A stretch of DNA of 41,237 nt from contig NZ_JAFEUU010000024.1 of NCBI RefSeq assembly GCF_017355885.1, positions 1-41,237 on the forward strand, written 5' to 3'. The position numbers and the translations under genes were made by a program. This DNA is from Sabulicella rubraurantiaca (GTDB lineage Bacteria; Pseudomonadota; Alphaproteobacteria; Acetobacterales; Acetobacteraceae). Shown here piece by piece: positions 17,788 to 25,548 of this stretch (position 1 is its first letter; every line of letters begins with the position of its first letter). Below the pieces are notes generated by a model, which ran no database searches, was not told where the DNA came from, and was given only the letters and a program-made list of their open reading frames with translations.

Positions 17788-17817
17788 GCGGCCCTGGCTC
17801 GCGCGAGCCAGGGCCGC
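17788..17817 (-). terminator. Perfect 30-nt palindrome, probable terminator
   Basis: The 30 bases form a perfect palindrome with arms GCGGCCCTGGCTCGC. It stands 35-64 nt after the stop of the sorting-tail protein gene at 17852. A strong GC hairpin at a gene end fits a transcription terminator, though no long T run follows on the minus strand. Confidence 0.65.
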
Positions 17818-17851
17818 GCTTGTTCACACCGCTTGGAGCGGCGGCTTGTGC

Positions 17852-18538
17852 TCAGGCAGCGACCATGCGGCGGACTGCCGCGAGGCCGAGCAGGCCGATA
17901 CCCAGGAAGGCGAGGCCCGCCGGCGCCGGCACGGCCACCTGCGAGGCGCTTGCGTCACCGCTGACGCTCGCCGTGAAGTGGCAGATGGTCGAACCGCAGA
18001 TATCGAGCGCCTGGGACAGCGCCGTGAAGGTGAAGCCGAGAGCAGACGGATCCTGTAGTTTGGAAGCTGGGATCTGGTCGGAGGTGAAGTTGACCGAGCC
18101 CGGCGGTTGGCTCGCGACCAGGCTGGCCTGGAAGCCGCCTTGCGGCCCAGCGACGCGCGAGCCGGCCAGGGCGATGTCGGCAAAGCTGCCCGACAGATAG
18201 TTGGTACCGGTGCCGCCTGCGCCCGAGGTGATGCTGAAGCTGCCCGAGAAGGCCTGGAAGACGTCGGTGCCGGCCACGAGGGTCGCGCTACCTGTGCTGG
18301 TCGCATTCAGGTTCAGGAAAGCCTGAAAGGGCGTCGGCGTGCTGTCCGCATAGCCCGACACCGTGATCGCCACGTCCGTCCCGGTCAGGGTCGTCGAGGT
18401 GCCGGCAATGGAGTTGGCGGTGATCGTGTTGGTCGTCGAGTTTTGCGCGAAGGTGATGATGGTGACCGGCGCCGCCTGGGCCATGGCGCCCAAGCCAACA
18501 AAAGCAGCCGTCGTGGCCAGTAGAGCTAGCTTCCTCAT
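17852..18538 (-). CDS. Exported protein with PEP-CTERM-like sorting tail (first)
   Basis: This 228-residue exported protein has no named family in its body. The start at 18538 has GAGGAG upstream. A signal peptide (MRKLALLATTAAFVGLGAMAQA) leads to a Thr/Ser/Gly/Asn-rich beta-type domain (FAQNSTTNTITANSIAGTST...). The C-terminus VAVPAPAGLAFLGIGLLGLAAVRR is a PEP-CTERM-like signal of the VPAPA form: a short Pro motif, a hydrophobic helix and terminal arginines. Such proteins are taken to the outer surface by an exosortase system. No exosortase is seen in the window. It pairs with the gene upstream, which has the same tail. Confidence 0.8.
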   Translation of the reverse strand: MRKLALLATTAAFVGLGAMAQAAPVTIITFAQNSTTNTITANSIAGTSTTLTGTDVAITVSGYADSTPTPFQAFLNLNATSTGSATLVAGTDVFQAFSGSFSITSGAGGTGTNYLSGSFADIALAGSRVAGPQGGFQASLVASQPPGSVNFTSDQIPASKLQDPSALGFTFTALSQALDICGSTICHFTASVSGDASASQVAVPAPAGLAFLGIGLLGLAAVRRMVAA

Positions 18539-18616
18539 CTTGGTCTCCTCAGATCAGGTTTGGTTCGTGCTTCCGAACCTTGTTGGAAATGGGACAATCC
18601 TTCTTGAGGTCGCATG

Positions 18617-18633
18617 ACGGGCCCTCGGCCCGT
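18617..18633 (-). terminator. Short hairpin after the second sorting-tail gene
   Basis: ACGGGCC and GGCCCGT form a 7-bp stem with a 3-nt loop, 19-35 nt after the stop at 18652. No T run follows on the minus strand, so this is a weak terminator candidate. Confidence 0.4.
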
Positions 18634-18651
18634 TGCGCTTTAGGGAAACGT

Positions 18652-19215
18652 TCAGATCTCCTTGCGGCGCAGGAGACCGACACCGAGCAGACCGGCGCCA
18701 AGCAGGGCCAGACCGGCCGGCGCAGAGACTGGGACCTGCGTGTCGTAGAAACTGATGTTCGACAGGCCGGGGAACTGCTGGTTGTTGGGGTTGATGGGCG
18801 TGTTGACGGTGTCCGAGCCCGAACCAGGGGAGGTGAAGAGGTTGAAGTTCGGGCCGCCCTTCACCGCCACGTACTGGATCAGGGGATCACCTGCGCCTGG
18901 CGTATAGGTGTAGGTGACGTTGCCCGTGCCGCCCGGTCCGTAGCTGAAGCTGAACTCCGAGCCATCGATGGTGGGGAAGAGGCCCTGCGTGAACGCAGTC
19001 ACGTTCCCGTTATTGTCGAAATCGAACTTTGCGATGAGCGGGGTGTCGTTCAGGGTCACACCGCCATAGGTGCCTGAGGCGATGCAGTTCGGGGGCGTTC
19101 CGAACTCGCCAGCGCAGGCATTGCCCGGGATGGTCGCGATGAGCGCAGCCTGCGCGCCGGAGGTAGCGAGCATGCTCCCTGCAAGCGCCACCGTCGCCAA
19201 GAGAAGTTTCCGCAT
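18652..19215 (-). CDS. Exported protein with PEP-CTERM-like sorting tail (second)
   Basis: This 187-residue protein starts MRKLLLATVALAGSMLATSGAQA, a clear signal peptide. Its body (LIATIPGNACAGEFGTPPNC, FDFDNNGNVTAFTQ, FSFSYGPGGTGNVTYTY) is Gly/Asn-rich beta sequence with two Cys that could pair. It ends VSAPAGLALLGAGLLGVGLLRRKEI, the same kind of sorting tail as the gene downstream. The bodies of the two proteins are not obviously alike, so this is a pair joined by export route rather than a simple duplication. Its surface role is unknown. Confidence 0.8.
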   Translation of the reverse strand: MRKLLLATVALAGSMLATSGAQAALIATIPGNACAGEFGTPPNCIASGTYGGVTLNDTPLIAKFDFDNNGNVTAFTQGLFPTIDGSEFSFSYGPGGTGNVTYTYTPGAGDPLIQYVAVKGGPNFNLFTSPGSGSDTVNTPINPNNQQFPGLSNISFYDTQVPVSAPAGLALLGAGLLGVGLLRRKEI

Positions 19216-19635
19216 ATCCCTGACCTTCTACAAAGCAATCGAGGAGGACCGTTCTCCTCTGCTCCTCAGGTGCAAGAAACATGCCTCAGAATATTTCCAG
19301 GCTTTTTCAGATGCTTGCAGGGCTGGCTCACGCGCAAGCTTTGCAAGTGTAAAAAATCCCGAACATCACTTTTCGGGAGTGTTGGCATCAGAGTGTGTTC
19401 GCTAGAAGGAGGAGGAGCTTTGGCGGCCAACTTGCCGCAAACGGCCAACACCTTTTCGGGACAGGTCCCTGAACGGGCAAAAGGAGATCCTCTCCCCGCT
19501 CAACTCGACCATCAAGGCGCTAGGTAGCGTGCCTGGATGTCAGGGCCGATCGAGCACGTCCGGTGTTCGGCTTCCAACTGAGCGGTTAGCACATCCTCTT
19601 CGGGACAGTCCGCCGCCACTGAACAGCACTACCTC
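19216..19635. other. Leader region and spacer up to IS630 copy B
   Basis: No supported gene is present. It contains a strong minus-strand terminator hairpin at 19357-19378, described separately, and the promoter of the sorting-tail gene must lie between that hairpin and 19215 or upstream of it. Confidence 0.4.
19357..19378 (-). terminator. Intrinsic terminator with a T run
   Basis: On the minus strand TCCCGAA, an 8-nt loop, and TTCGGGA are followed at once by TTTTTT. This is a textbook rho-independent terminator. It lies 142 nt before the sorting-tail start and has no intact gene upstream on its strand, because IS630 copy B sits there. Confidence 0.75.
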
Positions 19636-20901
19636 TGCCAAGTCCCAGTCGCACGCGCGGCAGTTGTGAAAGCCCGGCTCTTCAGTGGCTGGCATGCAGG
19701 ACACTCCGTGGCTCGCCAGATCGACCGGCATGTCGAGGGCGTAGCCACCTGCGAGGCCGATCACGCCACATGGGCCCGGTCTCGAACGCCGATGGACATG
19801 ATGAGCCAAGGCTGGGCGACGAGCTTGTTCCAGGCGTGGCAGCAATGATCGACGATGTCGTCGTGGGCGGCGAAGATACGGTTGGACAGCCAGTTGTCGC
19901 GCATGAACTGCCAGACGTTCTCCATGACGTTCAGCTCGGGACATTTCGGCGGCAGCGGCAGCAGGCTGATGTTGGCCGGCACCCGGACCCGATCCGACAG
20001 ATGCCAGCCCGCCTGATCGAGCAGCAGCACGGCGTGCCTGCCAGGCCCAACCATCTGGCTGATCTCGGCCAGGTGCACGCTCATGGCCGCGCTGGTGCAG
20101 AAGGGCAGCACCAGCGCTGCTCCCTTGCCCTCGCCGGGACAGACAGCGCCGAAGATGAAGGTGGATGCTGTTCTTTGGTCCCGCGGCGCGGCGGGGCGGC
20201 TGCCTCGCGGCGCCCAGCGCCGGGTGATCTTGTTCTTCTGGCCCATACGAGCCTCATCGGCGAACGAGATCTCTATGGTGCCGGGCTCAACGCCCTTCCC
20301 CCGCGCGATGACGTCCAGCGTGACGGGGAAGGACTTTGGAAAAGATCGAGGGCGCCCTCCGCCTGGGTGTGATGTCTCGGCCGCGCCGAGAGCTTGCGGT
20401 AGCCCATGGCGCGCAGTTCCCGGCTCAGCGTCTGCTTGGAGACCGAGACGCCAAACTCCTGGCGCAGCCAATGGCCAAGATCGATCAGCCGCCGCCGCAC
20501 CACGCCGTGGATGGCCGGGATCGGGCCCGCCTCGACCGCCGCCGTCAGAGCCGCACGGCGGGCGTCGGTCAGCCGTGCCGGCTGGCCGGGCGCTTGCGGT
20601 CGATCAGGCCACTTGGCCCCTCGGCATTGAACCGCACCGCCCAGTCGCGGACGATCTGCAAGGTCACGCTGCCGATCCGCGCCGCCTGGCTCCGGTAGAT
20701 CGCCGCCAGCGTGAGCAGCCGTCGCAACTGCGCTGGATCCTTCGCTCGCCGCGCTAAGGCGCGCAGCGTCCCCGCATCGTAGTCATGGCGAAGGGGAAGC
20801 GCCTGACCCATGGCAAAGGCTCCGTTGCTCCCCACCTTGCATCAGATCGGGGCCGCGTCGGGGATTCCCCTTCGTGATTCAGCCTCACCGGGACTTGGCA
20901 T
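19636..20901 (-). mobile_element. IS630-family element, copy B
   Basis: Terminal inverted repeats are visible: TGCCAAGTCCCAGT at 19636 and ACCGGGACTTGGCA ending at 20900. The length of about 1.27 kb suits the family. Its right part matches copy A at 1-846 closely and has the same orientation. Its transposase carries indels, so it cannot move unaided. Confidence 0.8.
19761..20835 (-). pseudogene. IS630-family transposase, copy B, frameshifted
   Basis: The N-terminal frame starts at 20811 (MGQALPLRHDYDAGTL) and runs with HTH residues to about 20585, where a missing base in the RKAPGQPARL codons shifts the frame. A second frame covers GVVRRRLIDLGHWL to about 20340, and a third gives FADEARMGQKNKITRRWA, VLLLDQAGWHL and PLPPKCPELNVMENVWQFMRDNWL with the DDE residues, ending at 19761. 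Four residues (DGAS) present in copy A are also missing. The A7 slip run of copy A is not preserved here, so this is decay, not programmed frameshifting. Confidence 0.85.
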
Positions 20902-21032
20902 TACCTCAGGGAAACTTCCTCATTGCCTGTCTGCTCTTCACCGCCCCGGCGAAAACGCAGACGCACTGCCATGCGACGAACGGCGACACTATGTGCTGTG
21001 GTGCCGAGCGCGAGGCCGAGACGCAGGGCCCG

Positions 21033-21476
21033 TCAGATGCCGAGTGCCGCGCGGCACGCGGCGGCCAAGTCTTCGATCAGGACGTCGGGCTTCGGCGGCA
21101 CTTGATACGTCCTGAAGACGTCGCCGCTTGCGGTACGGAGTTCGATATCTGCGCTCTCCGACAAACAAAATTCGAGCTTCGTGATAGTCTTGTAAGCGTA
21201 GCCATATCCCTTGCTCAACAGCAGATCCTGGAAGGCTTTGGATGCATCTGGTTGGCTGCCAAATCCGCCCTCTCCATACTCGAGGCGCAGACCGCGCTGA
21301 CAAAGGCGCTCATTAGCCTTTTGCAGTTCCTCGCGCATGTCATGCATCAGACCACTCACAACCCACTCGCCGTTTGCCTGAAAAGCGCTGTGGAGTTCCG
21401 CATCCCGGGCAGCCTTCACATCAAGCGCCAAAAGAACTTCGTCGAAGGGATGGCTCGGCGAGAAGTCAGCGGTCAT
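21033..21476 (-). CDS. Hypothetical protein, second gene of an unknown two-gene operon
   Basis: I do not recognise this family. I chose the start MTADFSPSHPF at 21476 because AAGGA lies about seven bases upstream; the frame itself opens at 21527. The 147-residue product has no signal peptide or membrane segment. It looks like a soluble alpha/beta protein with a charged helix (GLMHDMREELQKANERLCQRGL) and a strand-rich half (KTITKLEFCLSESADIELRTASGDVFRTYQVP). Base composition is less GC-rich than the flanking genes, suggesting transfer. It follows the gene at 21565-22044 by 88 bp. Confidence 0.6.
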   Translation of the reverse strand: MTADFSPSHPFDEVLLALDVKAARDAELHSAFQANGEWVVSGLMHDMREELQKANERLCQRGLRLEYGEGGFGSQPDASKAFQDLLLSKGYGYAYKTITKLEFCLSESADIELRTASGDVFRTYQVPPKPDVLIEDLAAACRAALGI

Positions 21477-21564
21477 CTGCAGTTCCTTTTCTTGCGAGGT
21501 TGTGCGTCCGGGGAGCGACTCGTCCATGCCCGACGACGGCGGCGCGCCCTACCCCGACCAGCCC

Positions 21565-22044
21565 TCACTCATCCGGCGGCAGAAAGCCCGGCAGCCCATC
21601 CCTCACGAAATCGTGAAGCGTTGCGGCGACATCCTCGTCGCTTGGCGTGCTCGAGAAGCGGCGCACGTACTTGCCTATGTCATGCACGGCCTGGATCGAA
21701 CCATCAGCCACGACAACAAAGCGAAGCGTCGCCAGATGCCGTGTGTAGAGCCCCGAAGTCTTCTGCAGATAGAAGACGGCGCTGGTTCCAATCGCGTCGT
21801 CATCGGTCCAGCGGCCCTTTTCAATCGTGAAGGCGCACCCTTTTGCGGGACCTGTGAGCAGATAGCCACCCTCCGCCAGTTCTCGCCGGAGTTCGCGCAC
21901 GGAGAACGGAAGTTTCTCGAAACTAAGATCCAAGATCCAAAGGGCACTATTTTTTATACGCAGACCCAGATCTGGTCCGGATTTTTCTGCCAACCCAGTA
22001 ATCCTCTTCTGGTTCCGGCCGACATCTTCTGCATCACTACGCAT
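21565..22044 (-). CDS. Hypothetical protein, first gene of an unknown two-gene operon
   Basis: I do not recognise this family. The start MRSDAEDVGRNQKRITGL at 22044 is set by GGAGGGG about ten bases upstream; the open frame reaches 22251 but that part overlaps the divergent HTH gene. The 159-residue product looks soluble. It has a helix-strand pattern (ILDLSFEKLPFSVRELRRELAEGGYLL), a strand region (HLATLRFVVVADGSIQAVHDIGKYV) and an acidic C-terminus. It is divergent from an excisionase-like gene with only 46 bp between starts. Lower GC than its surroundings points to a mobile origin. Confidence 0.6.
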   Translation of the reverse strand: MRSDAEDVGRNQKRITGLAEKSGPDLGLRIKNSALWILDLSFEKLPFSVRELRRELAEGGYLLTGPAKGCAFTIEKGRWTDDDAIGTSAVFYLQKTSGLYTRHLATLRFVVVADGSIQAVHDIGKYVRRFSSTPSDEDVAATLHDFVRDGLPGFLPPDE

Positions 22045-22055
22045 TTTGGCCGCCC

Positions 22056-22080
22056 CTCCATAGTATTCACGACTATGGAG
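22056..22080. promoter_or_regulatory. Perfect inverted repeat in the divergent gap
   Basis: CTCCATAGT (22056-22064) and ACTATGGAG (22072-22080) are perfect 9-bp arms around a 7-nt centre. The outer end of each arm is GGAG on its own transcript, so each arm forms the Shine-Dalgarno region of one of the two divergent genes. A DNA-binding protein here, such as the HTH protein next to it, could shut both genes; hairpin formation in either mRNA could also mask the ribosome site. Confidence 0.65.
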
Positions 22081-22090
22081 CGGCGGAAAT

Positions 22091-22441
22091 GTGGCGTCTA
22101 TGCCTGACGGCCGCCTCCCCGCCCGCGTCTGCGCTGACGAGATTGCGCACATGACCGGGCTTTCCGTCCGCAGGGTGCAGGAGCGAGCCACTGCCGGGCA
22201 GATGCCAGGCGCGGCAAAATTGTGCGGGATCTGGACACTTGATCCCGCCAAGGTTGAAGCATGGATTGCCGCGGAGGGACGCAGGGCATGGCGGGCAAGC
22301 CTCGGAACCTCTGCCAGCGCGGTGAGGCTGGGTGGGGACGTCTCAAGGTTGCCGGCAACGAGTATCGAGGCAGCCTACGCACAACTGGTCCCGCGAAGCG
22401 GCGCTCCGGCTCAAGGCGTGGCGGCGGAAGCTGGAGCGTGA
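22091..22441 (+). CDS. Excisionase-like helix-turn-helix protein
   Basis: This 116-residue protein starts with GTG at 22091, with GGAG ten bases before, or with ATG at 22100. The N-terminal half (CADEIAHMTGLSVRRVQERATAGQMPGAAKLCGIWTLDPAKVEAWI) is a MerR-like winged HTH of the kind found in excisionases and small phage regulators. The rest is Ala-rich and featureless and overlaps the integrase fragment in another frame. A role in excision or in control of the divergent operon is inferred. Confidence 0.65.
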   Translation: MASMPDGRLPARVCADEIAHMTGLSVRRVQERATAGQMPGAAKLCGIWTLDPAKVEAWIAAEGRRAWRASLGTSASAVRLGGDVSRLPATSIEAAYAQLVPRSGAPAQGVAAEAGA

Positions 22442-22643
22442 GCGTGAGGCGCGCCGCGATGTTAAGGCGCCCACGTTCCAGGACGCGGTGGTGCGCTGGG
22501 GCAAGGAAGTCCTGCCAGGCGCGGCGAAGCCCGCCGTCGGGGCCCGCTATCTGTCCAGCATCGGCCAGCTCGACCCCATGTTCGGCACGCTGCGGATGGA
22601 ACAGATCAGCCCGGAGCGGGATCTGACGAGCCCTGCAACTTAG
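22335..22643 (+). pseudogene. Tyrosine integrase, N-terminal fragment
   Basis: The segment SREAALRLKAWRRKLERERE followed by TFQDAVVRWGKEVLPGAAK...ARYLSSIGQLDPMFGTLRMEQIS is the N-terminal SAM-like, core-binding domain of phage-type tyrosine recombinases. It stops at 22643 just after MEQISPERD, so the catalytic domain with the R-H-R-Y residues is absent. The true start is unclear because the frame overlaps the HTH gene. This marks the end of a deleted prophage or integrative element. Confidence 0.65.
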
Positions 22644-22652
22644 CCGCGGTCA

Positions 22653-22849
22653 CAGATGCCTCCCCTTCGCGGCGTCAGTCTCGGCGCGCAGCTTCGTGAC
22701 GATCGCATCCATGAGCATGGTCTCGCGGTCGGCCTTGGCCTGGGTCATACGGCTGTCACTGTGACCCACCGGGGGTAGACGCGGCGGCGCATATGGGCCT
22801 CGCGCTCGGCGCACTCGGCCATGTCTCCGAGGGTGGGGGCGTCGCTCAT
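22653..22849 (-). pseudogene. Small phage-type protein, frameshifted
   Basis: MSDAPTLGDMAECAEREAHM begins at 22849, overlapping the upstream stop as ATGA, and continues to RVYPRWV. There the frame breaks; the rest, SRMTQAKADRETMLMDAIVTKLRAETDAAKG, follows in the next frame to 22653. Joined, the two parts look like a short conserved phage protein of 60-65 residues. One base lost or gained near 22760 explains the break. Confidence 0.6.
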
Positions 22850-23142
22850 ATCGTGAATCTCGCGCGGCAGTTTCGGCACGTGTGGACGTGGCCGGATGAC
22901 GAAGCGGCGGCAATGCTGTCGTGCAAGCGGTGCAAACGCCCGGCGGCATACTCCCAGCGCCATGCATGCGGGTCTTCCTCCCGGTGCGCGGCGTCAATCC
23001 ATGCCTCCACCCGGCGGCGCTGCACCCACCCCATCCAGCGCCAGAAGCCGCACGCGAACACGGGTCGCCATGCCCACCATTCCTCCCAGCCTTCGATTGC
23101 AGGCAGGAGGCCGTTATGCTCGAGTTTGGGGAGAGGAAGCAT
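22846..23142 (-). CDS. Small phage-type hypothetical protein
   Basis: This is a product of about 98 residues starting MLPLPKLEHNGLLPAIEGWEEWW, with GAGAGAGG upstream. It is rich in Trp (WEEWWAWRP, FWRWMGW, WRWEYAAG) and ends CRNCRARFTI, a single CxxC pair. I do not recognise the family. It overlaps the next small gene by 4 nt and lies in a run of small same-strand genes, as in a phage early region. Confidence 0.5.
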   Translation of the reverse strand: MLPLPKLEHNGLLPAIEGWEEWWAWRPVFACGFWRWMGWVQRRRVEAWIDAAHREEDPHAWRWEYAAGRLHRLHDSIAAASSSGHVHTCRNCRARFTI

Positions 23143-23253
23143 GTCTGTGGTCCTCTCTCGGCAGCAAGGGCGCGGAGGGCGGCGGCAAAGTTGCTGTGTC
23201 GGTTGGCGCAGACCTGCATGTAGTCGGCATCCTCGCGCTGGAAGCCCCCTCAT
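23143..23253 (-). pseudogene. Phage-type gene remnant with a G-run frameshift
   Basis: An ATG at 23253 is followed by a run of five G. The frame continuing after one fewer G reads GFQREDADYMQVCANRHSNFAAALRALAAERG, a coherent helical protein start, whereas the actual frame is incoherent. It sits between two small genes on the same strand. I infer a one-base insertion in a decayed phage gene. Confidence 0.4.
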
Positions 23254-23256
23254 GCA

Positions 23257-23385
23257 TTACTTTTCGGATTCCTGGCTCTGCCTGGCCATGCTGTCGTGCC
23301 ACTTCGCCGCCACCTCGATTCCCTCCCGCCGCGCCTCGGCCATCAGCGCGGCAACGTGCGCCACGGCGGCTTCGCAGGTCAGCAC
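23257..23385 (-). CDS. Short phage-type ORF, possibly a C-terminal fragment
   Basis: A frame of about 42 residues ends VAALMAEARREGIEVAAKWHDSMARQSQESEK at 23257. The composition and spacing suit the small genes that follow on the same strand. The GTG at 23385 is a possible start, but the frame is open further upstream, so this may be the tail of a truncated gene. Confidence 0.35.
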   Translation of the reverse strand: MLTCEAAVAHVAALMAEARREGIEVAAKWHDSMARQSQESEK

Positions 23386-24310
23386 GGCGCAGACTTTATT
23401 TTCGAGGGCAACACCTGGCGTGCGGGCGACTGCGAAGTGCGCTCCATCACTACCTCATCCGGCTACTCCGCGCTCGCGCGCCGCGGCAGCGCGGCCGGCA
23501 CCACCAAGTAGCCCCGCTTGCTCGACCGGCATGTGCTGCGCCTGCCGCCCGCCGGCGCTTCCGCCGTCCACGAGGCGCACCAGCCGCTCCTGCTCCGCCG
23601 CGAGGTCCTGCGCCATGTGCTGCGGGACCGGGGCCGCGAGGCCTGCCGGCGCTTCCTGGGATGGCGCGAGAACGGGCTCAAGGTCAGCCACGACATCTAC
23701 CTCAAGTCCTTCGCGCTGGATGAGGACCTACCGGGGCGTCGTGGCGCTGGCCGCGGAATGGACGGAACTGCAGCGCGCTCTCCAGCTTTCGAAGGTGCCG
23801 CACTACGCGACGCTCGCCCACGCCTCGCGCCGCATCCTTGCGGACGCCGCGGCAGGGGGGCCTTCCGCCACGCTCAGTTCGTGGTGGTCCGGCCCGCTCA
23901 CGGGCGCGGCCTGATCGACGCAGCCCCCGTCGCGGCAGTGGATGCGACCGGGCTCGAGGCGCGTCACGTCAGCGCTTATTTCGGCTTGCGGCGCGGGGGA
24001 GAGGGTCACCGCCGGCGCGCTGGGCCAAAACTGACTGTCGTCATCCACGCTCACTCGCACCTCATCATAGGCGCGGTGCCGGGGGTCGGCCCGAGCCAGG
24101 ACTCGCCCGATTTCATGCCGGCCCTGCGGCAGGCCGCAGGCTTGGTCCGGATCGACACCGCTCTGGGCGATGCGGGCTATGACGCCGAGCACAACCACCG
24201 CCTCTGCCGCGAGGATCTCGGCGCGCGGCAAACGGTCATTCGCCTCAACCGCCGCAACACCGGCCGCCGATGGCCGAAAACGCCCTACCGCCGCGCTGGA
24301 GTGCACCCCA

Positions 24311-25162
24311 TCAAACCGGACACTCGGCTTGGGTGGCTGACTGGTGGGTGATGAACTCACGGGGCGAACGCATCTGCAAGCCGCTGTGAGGGTGGATGGA
24401 GTTGTAGTCGGTGAACCAAGCCGGCAAGTGCCCGAGGACGGTGAGCGCATCGGGGCATGGGTTCACCCGAACGTAGTCACGCTTCAGCGTCTTCACGAAG
24501 GCCTCGCAAACGCCGTTGCTCTCCGGGCTGCGGACCGGCGTGAAACACGCCACCAGACCGAGAGCCGTGGCGAAATCGATGGTCTCGCCCGCGGTGTAGG
24601 GCGAGCCATTGTCCGCCAACCACTGCACAGGCTGCGGGGCACGGATGGCCTCAAACCGCCGCTCGACGCAGTCCAGCATCATGTCGCGGACCATCTCGCC
24701 CGAAATGCCGGTGCCGGCCGTGGCGACCCAGGAAATGATCTCGCGGTCATGAGTGTCGATGGCAAAAGCGACGCGAACCACCTCGCCGTTCGAGCACGAG
24801 ATCTCCAGGCCATCGGAAGCCCAGCGCTGATTGGACGCCGGAGCGACCACCGTGCCTTCGTGGGCGCGGCCGATGCGGCGTGCCGTGCAGGGCTGCAGGG
24901 TGAGGCCCGCCCGGCGCATGAGGCGCAAGACGCGCTTTCGGTTCACCGGCGGCTCGCCCGAGCTGCGCCGGGCGCGGTTTAGCAGGGCCGTGAGGCGCCG
25001 GTATCCGTAGGTCGGACGAACGTCCGTGATGGCGCGGATGGCCGTGAGGAGATCGTCGTCGCCCTCGCGGCGATAGGGCCCGCGGCGCCGGCGCTCGGGA
25101 TGCCGGAGTTGGCCCACGAGGTTCGAGCGTGCGACGCCCAGCGTCTGAGCCACGGCTTTCAC
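24311..25162 (-). CDS. IS3-family transposase OrfB (integrase core)
   Basis: This is a 283-residue DDE integrase-type catalytic subunit. An HTH_21-like segment (YGYRRLTALLNR) precedes the rve core: WASDGLEISCSNGEVVRVAFAIDTHDREIISW with the first Asp, VQWLADNGSPYTA with the second, and FTPVRSPESNGVCEAFVKTLKRDYV with the Glu. It begins at a GTG overlapping the OrfA stop. The -1 frame from the A7 run in OrfA leads straight into it, so the active protein is probably an OrfAB fusion. Confidence 0.93.
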   Translation of the reverse strand: MKAVAQTLGVARSNLVGQLRHPERRRRGPYRREGDDDLLTAIRAITDVRPTYGYRRLTALLNRARRSSGEPPVNRKRVLRLMRRAGLTLQPCTARRIGRAHEGTVVAPASNQRWASDGLEISCSNGEVVRVAFAIDTHDREIISWVATAGTGISGEMVRDMMLDCVERRFEAIRAPQPVQWLADNGSPYTAGETIDFATALGLVACFTPVRSPESNGVCEAFVKTLKRDYVRVNPCPDALTVLGHLPAWFTDYNSIHPHSGLQMRSPREFITHQSATQAECPV

Positions 25163-25548
25163 CGGGAACCGCCCGGTCCCGGCGACGGCAAGCGCAAGGC
25201 GTGTTTTTTTAGGCGAGCTTGCTCGAGGGCCTCGCGCAGGATCTCGGCCTCCATGGTCTTGCGGCCGAGCAGGCGCTCCAGCTCGCGGACCTTGGCCTCC
25301 AGCTCACGGACGCGGCTGGCGGCCACCACCTCCTCGTCCGCCCGGACCGCCTCAAGACCTCCTTCGGCCATGCGTCGCCTCCACCCGAACAAGAGGCTGG
25401 GGGAGACACCATGCAGCCGGGCGACGGCCGAGACCGTCATGCCAGGCCGGGTGGTCTCCTCCACCAGCCGGACCTTCTCCTCGGCACTGTAGCGCCGACG
25501 GCGCTCGCGGCCGGTGATGATTTCAACGCGTCCGATGGGCTTCGACAT
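25159..25548 (-). CDS. IS3-family transposase OrfA
   Basis: This 129-residue DNA-binding subunit begins MSKPIGRVEIITGRERRRRYSAEEKVRLVEET. Its helix-turn-helix follows (TVSAVARLHGVSPSLLFGWRRRM) and then a leucine-zipper-like coiled coil (RELEAKVRELERLLGRKTMEAEILREALEQA). At 25204-25210 the coding strand has AAAAAAA in the phase A-AAA-AAA, a classic slippery heptamer for -1 frameshifting into OrfB. Confidence 0.9.
   Translation of the reverse strand: MSKPIGRVEIITGRERRRRYSAEEKVRLVEETTRPGMTVSAVARLHGVSPSLLFGWRRRMAEGGLEAVRADEEVVAASRVRELEAKVRELERLLGRKTMEAEILREALEQARLKKHALRLPSPGPGGSR

Noticed and set aside
19630-20907. TACCTC on both sides of IS630 copy B as a 6-bp target duplication
   Set aside because: IS630 elements duplicate only TA. 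The extra four matching bases are probably chance, and the left end alignment is not exact enough to build on.
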